IMG/VR virus record: IMGVR_UViG_3300048104_000827
Coordinates: 1-40,033 of that record
From: a virus
Length of the DNA: 40,033 nt
Strand: one strand, 5' to 3'
Shown here: piece by piece, positions 16,901 to 25,200 of the stretch
Numbering within the stretch: position 1 is the first letter of the stretch
How the letters are laid out: every line of letters starts with the position of its first letter
Position numbers and translations under genes: made by a program
Notes under the pieces: model-generated
Databases searched by the model: none
Seen by the model: the letters and a program-made list of their open reading frames with translations, nothing else
Told to the model about the DNA's origin: nothing

Positions 16901-18963
16901 ACATAGGAGTCCTTTTAATTGGAGACAGATCTAGCTTAGACAAACCGCTGATCGGAGACAAGATGGTAGAAATACCGGACCACCCAAAGAGTTTTGATAA
17001 AATAGAAATATATAAAGCCCTAACAAGCTATTCTCCAAATAATGTATACGGAAAAAACGTGTTAAACGTTACTTGTGATGCTATGGCTCAATTTTTCAAT
17101 AGCCCAAAAGCTGGAATAGTTGATGAGAGGTATGTTTTTATGATAAGTGACTTTAAGTTTAATAGCACAAATAATAATGGGTTATTAAGCATTATTCAAC
17201 AAAGCAAGCCCGGAGGAGAACTAGCAAAAAGGAGACCACTTGACTCTGTGTTAAAAAAATATGGAAGTTCTGGGTTTACGATTCATGATAGGGTTGATGA
17301 ATACGCAGGAACCGAATCTAGTTGGAAGACGGGGTTTGTTGATAGTTTCGAGGTGACGTACACTAATCTATATAACCCAGATTTTACGGACACATATCAC
17401 CCGTCTGAATTTTCCTCTTCAGAGCTTCCGTACGTACCAGGGCTGCAAAATAAAACATGGTACCAAGAATCTATTCCAACTACGTTTGTCCCGATTGGCA
17501 TAGGAGCGTCCAAAGGGGTGAACACAAATTTCTTTAAATATTCAACGGATCACCAAGCTTATGGAAAAGATTATCTAAGTTATGACATTAGTAATGCGAA
17601 CCCTGGGTCTAAAGAAGCCCAAAGAACAGTTAGACTAGTAGATGCAATTTCCGCTATAACAAAAAACTCTAATTCAGACAAAATATTCTCTGTAACTATT
17701 AAAAATTGTGGACCTAATGATATAAGGCTTTACAATACAATTGTATCTTTTGAGCAGTCTAGTGGCAGGGAAAAATGGAGGACTGAACTTATAGAAGCAG
17801 GAATACCCAGTGGGCAAGATATTCGAAATATAAAAGAAGTTGACACCGCAAGTTCTCGACCAGAGCCAACAATAGGGCATGGAGGTCAATATTATAACGA
17901 TATAAATAATGAAAAATTATTAGAAGATAAAAAATCAAACATCCTGTGGAAAACTTTCAACAATAAATATGAAGTTTATCGCAAAGGTCAAGTGCATGAA
18001 ATAAACGGAGGATGGAAGCCGGACACTATAAAGTACCCTATAATCACAGATTCCGGGCAAAATATAATTCTTGATAGTGGCGCCCCTCTGGTAACTGATC
18101 CAGTAGTTATATCCCCCATAAAAACTGAAGGAATTTTTAACTATGGAGTGGCTTTTAAAAATTATCCAGTAAGAGTATTTGGCGACAAAGTTGGATTAAA
18201 TATAATAGATTATAACATAACAAATATCTCAAAAGAAAATGAATACTTAGGTTCATACGATCACCTGCCAATTATAAAAAGAAACGAAACCTTAGATTTG
18301 TTTTTCGGCGTCAGACACAAGGGGCCAGTAGAAAATTTAAACGAAAATGTTCAGTTGTTTTTTAATACTAAAGATGTAGAAGACGGAAGAATGGATTGCT
18401 ATGCCGACTTTTCATTTAATATAAACATGAATAAAGAAGGTTACGAGATAGAAGAACCTAAAATATTCCTAGATAGATGTAGGGGAAGGGTGTTGGCTAT
18501 TGCAATGTGCAACGCTAACGCGGCCAAAGATGATGCTTTTAGGATACATTTAAATGACCAGCCTGTGGCAGATTTTAGGAACCTAATGTATAACCAAGCA
18601 AAGGGTGATGTTTTGTTGTTTGCAGACGACCCAGACAAAGATGATGCAGCAAAAATATATAACATATTAAATACAGGGTTGTCGTGCTCTCCAGGCAACA
18701 TGAGGAAACATTATGCGCCTTACAGTTCAATAAGATGGGGTAACCCGCCAAACAAGATATACTTACAAAACATAGGCAATGTAAATAATGGAAACTGGGG
18801 CCAGTTAATATTTGTTTCGTATAAAGTAGGATTTCCATCAACTTCAGACCCGGGGTTAAATAGAACCTTAGCCCAGCCAAAAATACTAAAAACAGTAACC
18901 TATTCTGGACGTAGCGGGGCTAACTTTGGGCCATTTTATGTAAGAATAGATAGTTGTCAGTAA
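13981..18963 (+). CDS. Large multidomain tail protein with duplicated tail domain and vWA-like region
   Basis: The protein has 1660 residues, in the tail-tip part of the operon. Residues 8-45 look like a small CBM5/12-type module (NW..GKSYKVDDIV...YYV). A tail domain occurs twice, at about 285-375 and 695-785. Both copies contain an F-D-x-R-x-D-x-EA helix start, a FL..H segment, and then an aromatic C..W/F.H...Y.N stretch. Residues about 843-1070 resemble a divergent von Willebrand A fold: MVFVVDANPSM (D850, replacing the classical DxSxS), a following helix, an INIGVLLIGD strand and FMISDF (D1057). The remainder is beta-rich and Ig-like, with scattered cysteines. Its role is probably tail-tip assembly or adhesion. 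It lies between tail genes with TAATG coupling on both sides. The vWA call is a fold inference and less certain than the tail role. Confidence 0.8.
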   Translation: MDIAAKNWEVGKSYKVDDIVRAGNLSLPYYVNTKKPKDEDGYFDKAGANKIITDGEEKITTDVPDFLIMDQKVRGEIFDKKTFDDSGQIEFGYYFPINKKLDYKSRVRIKKKDSSSDTIDPYNTFLHKNQRGSINPYLSIGIGIGVKFLDSSQGEVKPKDYRKTMRLMASSEINHKEYYNAQLYINSEDIPDRAVAGVTFIFAYGVDQGAFMFRDIKTTTASEYFYCTQDHYSWVGSIPGANESKYWTQDFKWRPSYGSNASFASINEELKMGDGSDYVNSLAINSLPMQVDVLFDNRTDREAKAIMHFLQEKHYAYESIFAIDYKGDRLLSSDVGCFNFNYTHPYRKDLKFTCIDFTHNIKYRNNNSISAKLICRTESILRSVESNSGFNERLDAIVKIFIDKTTKFVKGKKIKLNTFSMQDEEVDEYGNVISPGLRKLGAVKYIEGFSYNEEGRPTFGKIEFIEPQDLDRLDCVYINPVNSQDSVYNLTKTNIHAAIDEKTFIFGPLPETGDPSDLGGFDYLLSDDESKLDSDDERQITINNPNENPNIEVKKFVRCPEDCMSNAPFFPEGVESITSKLIDPDTGEEMKRVVFLKNFRRLQLETEITRTTTTIEFTPLSSFTLEAEDDFELLVPAARGRKSIYISNPDRVAKFPWAKVRTFENRPSLTFTLSNTPANIKTAFLKFYQKEYKKEINQNMSRFTVVFDQRDDEEAAEILQFLESHLGHRKFNFTLPRPYIADSGSETTPARKRTSVFYCPGWSHEIVYKNNHKITATFIESTTSLNESLGDMKGPCASASAFNLLTNHELCTFSSVATATHQEGLNYIKKSNSYDINLSKKIVEMVFVVDANPSMLSQYLNVAGTSISKYNAIRDVILKLVTGYDEDKFPGTISYGGAYDTPSISKGIGMDGEHTPPWYASYNSDGTAYSSLLNQYYDPNPSRTKESIKTLEENGYFTDNLFRFNFDIRDFSINIGVLLIGDRSSLDKPLIGDKMVEIPDHPKSFDKIEIYKALTSYSPNNVYGKNVLNVTCDAMAQFFNSPKAGIVDERYVFMISDFKFNSTNNNGLLSIIQQSKPGGELAKRRPLDSVLKKYGSSGFTIHDRVDEYAGTESSWKTGFVDSFEVTYTNLYNPDFTDTYHPSEFSSSELPYVPGLQNKTWYQESIPTTFVPIGIGASKGVNTNFFKYSTDHQAYGKDYLSYDISNANPGSKEAQRTVRLVDAISAITKNSNSDKIFSVTIKNCGPNDIRLYNTIVSFEQSSGREKWRTELIEAGIPSGQDIRNIKEVDTASSRPEPTIGHGGQYYNDINNEKLLEDKKSNILWKTFNNKYEVYRKGQVHEINGGWKPDTIKYPIITDSGQNIILDSGAPLVTDPVVISPIKTEGIFNYGVAFKNYPVRVFGDKVGLNIIDYNITNISKENEYLGSYDHLPIIKRNETLDLFFGVRHKGPVENLNENVQLFFNTKDVEDGRMDCYADFSFNINMNKEGYEIEEPKIFLDRCRGRVLAIAMCNANAAKDDAFRIHLNDQPVADFRNLMYNQAKGDVLLFADDPDKDDAAKIYNILNTGLSCSPGNMRKHYAPYSSIRWGNPPNKIYLQNIGNVNNGNWGQLIFVSYKVGFPSTSDPGLNRTLAQPKILKTVTYSGRSGANFGPFYVRIDSCQ

Positions 18964-20492
18964 TGAGTTTTATAGATCCAAAAGAATACAATATAAGTTT
19001 TTCAGATACATCTCATATGGTGAGATATTCAAATTGTACTTTTTTGTCTGATGAATCGATTGAAAGCCAAAATAATAAATTCATACAAACTGAAGATGGT
19101 TTAATAATACAACTAGAGAATTCTTGTGACGTAAGCCCTGCGGACAGGATAGAGTGCTACAACTTGTGTAGGGAAGGCTTTGTAGATTCAGGAAGTTTTA
19201 GCATTATTAATACTTGCGATTTACCTATAACAATAACAGGGATAACATTGTCAGATCCAGAAAGGTTTTCTTTATATAACTCAGAAAAATACAGAGGAAC
19301 AAAAATATACGAATCATCATCCGTTGAAGAATTGCCGATAACCATAAAACCTAGAAAAAAAATATCAATAGAAACTTTTTTCCATCCAAAATATGAAGAA
19401 CTAGAATTCGGAGACGCTGGAACATTATTAAATAGAACTGGGTCAACATATGGGTCATTCGTGGAATTTTACCCCGGATTTAGAATGTCTAATTGTGATA
19501 AAAACGGGGCTTGTGACGCTCGTATAGCGCTGACCGGAGAATTATTATGTTTGCAAAACGAAGATGATTTAAGCTGGATGTATAACACAGACAATATGGA
19601 CCCTAAGTTTAATAGTGAAAAATTATTAAAAAGTAAAGCTGAAATAGAAAACACTTCATTCATTCTTAAAAAACCAACATTTTATCAAACAGCGCAATCT
19701 AGTTCGGCTCTTGATGTGTACAAGGGACTGAGAGATGCCTGCGTTGGATATCAGGAATATTTTGACAACAATTACTGGTATGATATATATTCGGATTATG
19801 GAATAACTGGGTCTCTAGGAGCTTTTCACGATATAATAGAGCAAATCATAAATAGCGAAACAAACTCTACGTTATCAATAGAAAATGCAAGTGACAACGG
19901 AAGTCTTTTGTTTACGGCGATTGATGACTTGGGATCCAATGGTGATGATATATCAATTTCTCTACTATATGAACAAGAGGAAGACTTAATTACAGAATCG
20001 CAAAATCATATAGAAATACAGAGAGAAAATATCAATAATGAAGATGCTAGCATTTTACAGGAAGAAGTAAATCTCAGAATAGAGAACGGAGAATTAAATT
20101 TGATAAAACCAGTTGAACTAATCGGCCAAGATGGACAAATAGAAGAGTTCGATGAATTCTTGTCAGGGGGAATCGATGCGCTGTCAAATAATTTAAATAA
20201 TCTAACAATAAATGACTTTAATAAAACTTATATACAAAGAAGTCATGATTATTATGAATTAATAACCTATGTCACTGACTATAAAGCTAACAATGTAGTG
20301 ACATTACGTTATCAAAATAAAACATACAAGGGCATGCTTTTTCAGCACTCTGAAAACCCTAATCCTCCAGAAGACGTATCTCAAGTCCCCTTTATCACAA
20401 ACCAAGCAATGTTCTATAGATTTGTGGGTAATGAGATAGAAATATTCTTGTGCGACCTTGGTGATTTTAATAAGGATAAAATAATAGAATAA
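18963..20492 (+). CDS. Tail-associated protein with an Ig-like (choice-of-anchor D / ASH-like) domain
   Basis: The protein has 509 residues from the ATG at 18963, which forms TAATG with the upstream stop. An in-frame TTG at 18954 is less likely. Residues about 65-195 follow the pattern of choice-of-anchor-D / HYDIN-type Ig domains: a strand FSIINTCDLPITITGITL, then LPITIKPRKKISIETFFHP, closing with IALTGELLC. Several cysteines occur here (YNLC, NTC, SNCDKNGAC). The C-terminal third is acidic and rich in Asn and Glu, with no recognised domain. Its place immediately before the gpL homolog makes it a likely tail-tip or decoration protein. Confidence 0.65.
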   Translation: MSFIDPKEYNISFSDTSHMVRYSNCTFLSDESIESQNNKFIQTEDGLIIQLENSCDVSPADRIECYNLCREGFVDSGSFSIINTCDLPITITGITLSDPERFSLYNSEKYRGTKIYESSSVEELPITIKPRKKISIETFFHPKYEELEFGDAGTLLNRTGSTYGSFVEFYPGFRMSNCDKNGACDARIALTGELLCLQNEDDLSWMYNTDNMDPKFNSEKLLKSKAEIENTSFILKKPTFYQTAQSSSALDVYKGLRDACVGYQEYFDNNYWYDIYSDYGITGSLGAFHDIIEQIINSETNSTLSIENASDNGSLLFTAIDDLGSNGDDISISLLYEQEEDLITESQNHIEIQRENINNEDASILQEEVNLRIENGELNLIKPVELIGQDGQIEEFDEFLSGGIDALSNNLNNLTINDFNKTYIQRSHDYYELITYVTDYKANNVVTLRYQNKTYKGMLFQHSENPNPPEDVSQVPFITNQAMFYRFVGNEIEIFLCDLGDFNKDKIIE

Positions 20493-20493
20493 A

Positions 20494-21531
20494 ATGAGAA
20501 ACACACAAGCGCACGTAAAGTCATTGTTTGATATATCCCCATCGACAATAATATGCTTATACAAGATTGATTTAAAGGACAAGGGGGAGTATTTGTTTCA
20601 CGCAGGAGAAAACGGTTTTAGAGGTAAAATAATATTTAATGGAGACCCTTATGATTTTTTCCCAATACAAGTTGAAGGGTTCGAAATGCATGGAGATGGT
20701 AGGTTACCTAGGCCAAAAATGATATTCTCTAATCACCAAGGAAACATATCAATAAGACTTGGGGTTTACAAAGATTTCATTAATTATAAAGTAACAAGAA
20801 TAAAAACTTTCGTAAAATACTTAGATAAAGAAAACTTCCCTGATAGCGTCAACCCTTTTGCTGATCCAGACCCTGATGCTTCTTTTTCTCAAGATGTGTA
20901 TTATGTAAATCAAAAAACAAAAGAAGACGATAATATTGTTGAGTTTGAATTAGTGTCTTTATTGGAATTGCAAAATGCAAAAATACCTGCGAGAACTATT
21001 TATTCGAACTACTGTCCGTGGCAATATAGATCAAACATTGGATGCAGGTACAAGGGGAAGCCGATAGCAGATAAAAAAAATAAAAGATTTGTACCTAGTG
21101 GATACAATGGAGCAATGGTTGGAGAAGAAGTATACATGGAGGGAAGTATTCTTGATGAAGAATTTGCAAAAACGGGAGAAGATGGGTTTTACCCAAAATG
21201 GGATAGATCTAAAAAATACCAAAGAGGGGACATTGTGAGAATCGAACCATTCGACGAAGACAAAGAAATATATCCAGTAAGTATTTACGTATGTTTAAAA
21301 GATGAAACAAGATCTTTTCCGGCAACAGACTCAGAAAATTGGGTGATAGACGCCTGCGATAAAACATTATGTGGCTGTAAATTAAGGTTTGGAGATAATT
21401 CACCAGAGGCGGGAGGAGGATTAAGGGGAGACGTATCAAAGGCAAATCATTCTCAGCAATGGACGGAAAATGGAGGTCAAGGATTACCCTTTGGTGGGTT
21501 TCCTGGAGTAGATCCTTATGAGTTTAAGTAA
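20494..21531 (+). CDS. Minor tail protein L-like, Fe-S tail-tip protein
   Basis: The protein has 345 residues and matches the lambda gpL family: a beta-rich N-terminal domain (GKIIFNGDPYDFFPIQVEGF, then RLPRPKM) and a C-terminal cysteine domain. Lambda gpL binds a 4Fe-4S cluster through C173, C182, C205 and C212. Here C174, C184, C288 and C295 occupy the equivalent places (with C293 extra), and the last pair keeps the six-residue spacing of C205-C212. The roughly 100 residues between the pairs hold an inserted CBM5/12-like module (W236, Y..GDIV, YVC, W283). It lies one base after the previous stop and overlaps the gpK-like gene by 14 bases, the classic L-K order. It acts at the tail tip with the K and J homologs. 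Confidence 0.9.
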   Translation: MRNTQAHVKSLFDISPSTIICLYKIDLKDKGEYLFHAGENGFRGKIIFNGDPYDFFPIQVEGFEMHGDGRLPRPKMIFSNHQGNISIRLGVYKDFINYKVTRIKTFVKYLDKENFPDSVNPFADPDPDASFSQDVYYVNQKTKEDDNIVEFELVSLLELQNAKIPARTIYSNYCPWQYRSNIGCRYKGKPIADKKNKRFVPSGYNGAMVGEEVYMEGSILDEEFAKTGEDGFYPKWDRSKKYQRGDIVRIEPFDEDKEIYPVSIYVCLKDETRSFPATDSENWVIDACDKTLCGCKLRFGDNSPEAGGGLRGDVSKANHSQQWTENGGQGLPFGGFPGVDPYEFK

Positions 21532-22243
21532 ATATACTGAGAAAATAATAGAGCACGCAGAAAACAACCCATCAGTAGAAGTGTGTGGTTTTGTAACATT
21601 TAAAAAAGACTTAACTATATCTGTAGATAAGCAAAAAAACCAGAGCTCAACGCCAGGAGATTGCTTTGAGATATCACCCCAAAAATGGATAAATCACCAA
21701 ATCAATGAAAAGGTGCTTGCGATATATCATAGCCACCCAAAATCCACAGAAACGCCTTCCGACCAAGATATAAGAATGTCAGAAGAAATGGGGGTCCCTT
21801 ATTTAATATACAGTTTAATAACTAAAAAATTTTTCTTATATTATCCCGAGTCTTATATTCCTGACGATTTATTAGGTAGGCCTTATATTAAAGGTTTTTA
21901 TGAATGTACGTGTTTATTTAAAGATTACTTTATAAAAGAACTAGGTATTAATATAACAAAATGGAATGACAATTATTGGTTGACAGATAAAGATCTAGAG
22001 GCAAATGAGTTGCTAGATAAAATATTAAATAATAATTTGTTAAAAATTAAAATTTCAAATATAAAAAAACATGATGTGATTGTTTTTCAGGTAAGAGCTG
22101 GAGGGAGAAAGCATGTTGGTATATATTTAGGCGACGATCAATTTATCCATCAGTGCAATAATACAACTTCAAGAAAACAGTTGCTTGATTGTCGCTGGCA
22201 ATCTAAAGTAAAAGAGGTGTACAGGCACAAATCTTTAGTGTAA
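21518..22243 (+). CDS. Tail tip protein K-like: JAMM/MPN domain plus NlpC/P60 peptidase
   Basis: The protein has 241 residues with the two-domain layout of lambda gpK. The N-terminal JAMM metalloprotease domain keeps its zinc motif: E21, H71-S-H73-P, S81 and D84. The C-terminal NlpC/P60 cysteine peptidase domain starts near GRPYIKGFYEC, with C130 as the probable nucleophile (C132 is nearby), H199 in HVGIYLGDD and H211 as the third residue. In the family this protein is needed for tail-tip assembly and may cut peptidoglycan peptides during DNA entry. GGAG at 21505-21508 sits nine bases before the ATG. It overlaps the gpL-like gene and is followed by the gpI-gpJ fusion. Confidence 0.92.
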   Translation: MSLSKYTEKIIEHAENNPSVEVCGFVTFKKDLTISVDKQKNQSSTPGDCFEISPQKWINHQINEKVLAIYHSHPKSTETPSDQDIRMSEEMGVPYLIYSLITKKFFLYYPESYIPDDLLGRPYIKGFYECTCLFKDYFIKELGINITKWNDNYWLTDKDLEANELLDKILNNNLLKIKISNIKKHDVIVFQVRAGGRKHVGIYLGDDQFIHQCNNTTSRKQLLDCRWQSKVKEVYRHKSLV

Positions 22244-22249
22244 ATAAAC

Positions 22250-22260
22250 TAGGAAAAAGG
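22250..22260 (+). promoter_or_regulatory. Ribosome binding site of the gpI-gpJ gene
   Basis: AGGA at 22251-22254 lies six bases before the ATG at 22261, with a second AAGG touching the start codon. It occupies most of the 17-base gap after the gpK-like stop and fixes this start for the fused gpI-gpJ gene. Confidence 0.6.
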
Positions 22261-25200
22261 ATGAAAAAAGTTATTTTACATGGAGAGTTAGGTAAGCTTT
22301 TTGGAAAAGAGTGGAAGTTAAATGTTTACTCGCCAAACGAGGCTATTCGAGCTTTGTTTGCAAACAACCCAAACATAGAAACTTACTTAAATAAAAAACA
22401 TCAAGAAGGAGTCTTTTATGGGGTTAAAAAAGCCGGAGAAGGTAGTTTTGCTAAACAAGAAGATTATCCTTTGGCCACCGAAAAGGATTTACATATATTT
22501 CCTGTACCTCATGGATCAGGTGGTTTTTTAGGTAGTCTAGTAATGATGGCTGTAACGACTGCAGCAAGTATATACATACAGCAAAAAATATCAGAAGCCA
22601 TGGAAAGAGATGACGCCACTCTTCAGGCTCAGACTCAATCATATATATATAATGGAACACAAAATAGATATCAGCAAGGGTCTACGGTACCCTTGGGGTA
22701 TGGGACAATGAAAATTGGAGCAAACGTTGTAAGCTCTTGCACTATTAACTATGACTACAATTCAGAAATAGGAAAAATCTTCGGGTTTAAGAATGGCTTG
22801 TATAGCTTGATACCGGAGTATGACAAAAATTATATAACTGATCTCGGTCCTTTGGTTTCTTGCTTTGCTTTGAATTCTTTTGATGGAAGTAGTCAGTTTA
22901 GGTTTGTAGACCCTGCTTTTCAATACCTTAGCGAAAAAAGTGTTGATACAAAATTTGGATCAACTGACGGTATATATGGGGGTTTTGAACCAGCCGAAAA
23001 ACAAAAAGACAGGTTTACCTCTGTAGAGGTAAAGGGGAATGCTGTAGGTGGTTATTTTTATTACGAATATAACTTTGCGAAAGGGGTAGATAAACGATTT
23101 TTGGGTAACTTTTCTAGTTTGGGTAATTGGTATCCAAATTTATTAGATATGTCCAGTGCTGAAGCTGATGATTTGTTGTTAAGCCTCGAGGCTAGAAGAT
23201 TTGCGGTAAGTGAAAAAAACGCACTAAGGTCTGCGTATGTTTGTTTGCAAAGCAAGCCAGTTTTAGAAACGTACGTTGGAAAAAAGATTTTTTACCCAAT
23301 ATCGTTTATAGAGCCAGATGCTTACCCCAGTTTTTTAGATGGAACAAACAATAAACCGTCGTATTCTCCGGGCAGTCAATCATTCCCAACTCATGTCGGT
23401 CAAAGATGGAGAGGGACGCGTAAGTCGAATGGAATTGGATGGTTTAAATTAGAATCTACATCTATTATTAAAAGTATAGATTTGCTAGCAGAAGGGGAAA
23501 TAGATGGGTTTGCAGACAAAAACGGAGAAAAACTTGAGTTTGATAGAAACCATAAAACTAATTCTTCTGATATAAATAAAATTCGCAATGAAAAAGATGA
23601 TTATTTGCAAGCTATATTTTTAGATGAAACTCCGGTGAAAGAAGTGAATCATCAATTTTCTGATATAGGTGGTCTAGATAGTTACAATATTAATGAATTT
23701 GATATTGATGTTGGGGTAAACTCCGACGGCTCAATGGGGGGAGAGGATCAAGCGTTATTAGAGCCCCAATATTTATTTACCGCACACACAAAGGAAATAG
23801 GAGCTCAGCTTTTTGGCCCAAGATCGATAAACCAAAATGAGTTTTCTGCCATGCTTCCGTCTAACGATTTTGAGGCAAACAAAATATATCATGAGGGAGA
23901 GTACGTAACGCATCAGGACGATACTTATATTGTAAACATTGGTTTTGATGAAAGTTTTTCTATTAGCGGTAATTACTATCACTTGACAGAAGATCAAATT
24001 TTAGCAGAAGAATCAGAATCTCTTATATATATTGGAAGCGAAGAAAACGCACAGTTTTATGCAGCAATGCCACCCATTAATGAATATCAAGTTTTTTCAG
24101 GGGAATATGTGGATTTTGAAAATAATACTTTTTACCAAGACGGGGACAAGGTAAGATGTCCAAAAGCAAACGGAACAATGAGGTATTGCAAGATGGGGCA
24201 AGATGCAGAAAGATTTATTGGGACTTACAGCGAGAATAAAGATTATAATGGTCAAAGAGGTAAATTAATATTATCAGAATATGTATTAGGCGGACCTAAT
24301 ACAAAATCGAATCTTTATATAATCACTGGGAATGATAATGAAATTGGCACCCCTTTAGATCAAATAGCTGCAGGTTTGAGTATAATTGGAGAAAATCAAT
24401 TTCTTGATTATTCAAAAGACCCAATGTATATGTTTTTAAACTACCAAGACATTGAAGAGCTTAATGACAACAATGAATATGAAGTAAAAGAAATCACTGT
24501 AGCGGAAGATGGAAGTTTAACAGAAAGTGTTTTGTATGGTTTGACTTTTCCTGAAGAAGTAGTTAAAGAAGAAGTTGATATTTCTCCAGGTGGATCAACT
24601 GACTCACAAGAAGGTTTGTGGTCTAGAATTTTCATCCAAAACCCTAAGCAAATTTTAGATGAAAACGGCAACAACATAAGTGATCAAATAAATGTTTTCG
24701 ATATAGTTATGGATTCCTCGATAGAGGATTCTATCATAACTAGGTTTAGTGAAGAAAACTATATATCACACTCAATTATTAACCCTCTTGTAGAGCAAGC
24801 CTATGTCACGCTGCAAATAGATGAGCTTGGCTATGTGTACGAAGGAGATGAGGTTAATGTCTCTTATAAAATAGGGGAGCTTTGGACAGTTTTTTTGGCT
24901 ATTATTGGTATTTATCATGCATTTAGGGTAAAAAGTACTGCATCTTATGGCCTAGCTGCTTTTGGGGTGGGGAAGGGGGCTGCTGGGGCAATTCCTTCTG
25001 CAGCAGGTCCTTTTGCTAATGCTGGAGCAGCTGCGGCGTTGGGTTTCATATCTGTGCATGGATATGCAGCGGCAGGTTGGGCTGGTGGAAATGCGACGGC
25101 AAGTGGAGCGTTAATACTTGCGGTTGCAACAACTATTTTATCTGCAGTTCTAGCTGGTCATCGATTTGATATTGGGACAAAAATTGAAAACTCTGGTGAA

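Noticed and set aside
18954-18962. TTG as the start of the Ig-like tail protein
   Set aside because: The ATG at 18963 forms the TAATG junction used repeatedly in this genome.
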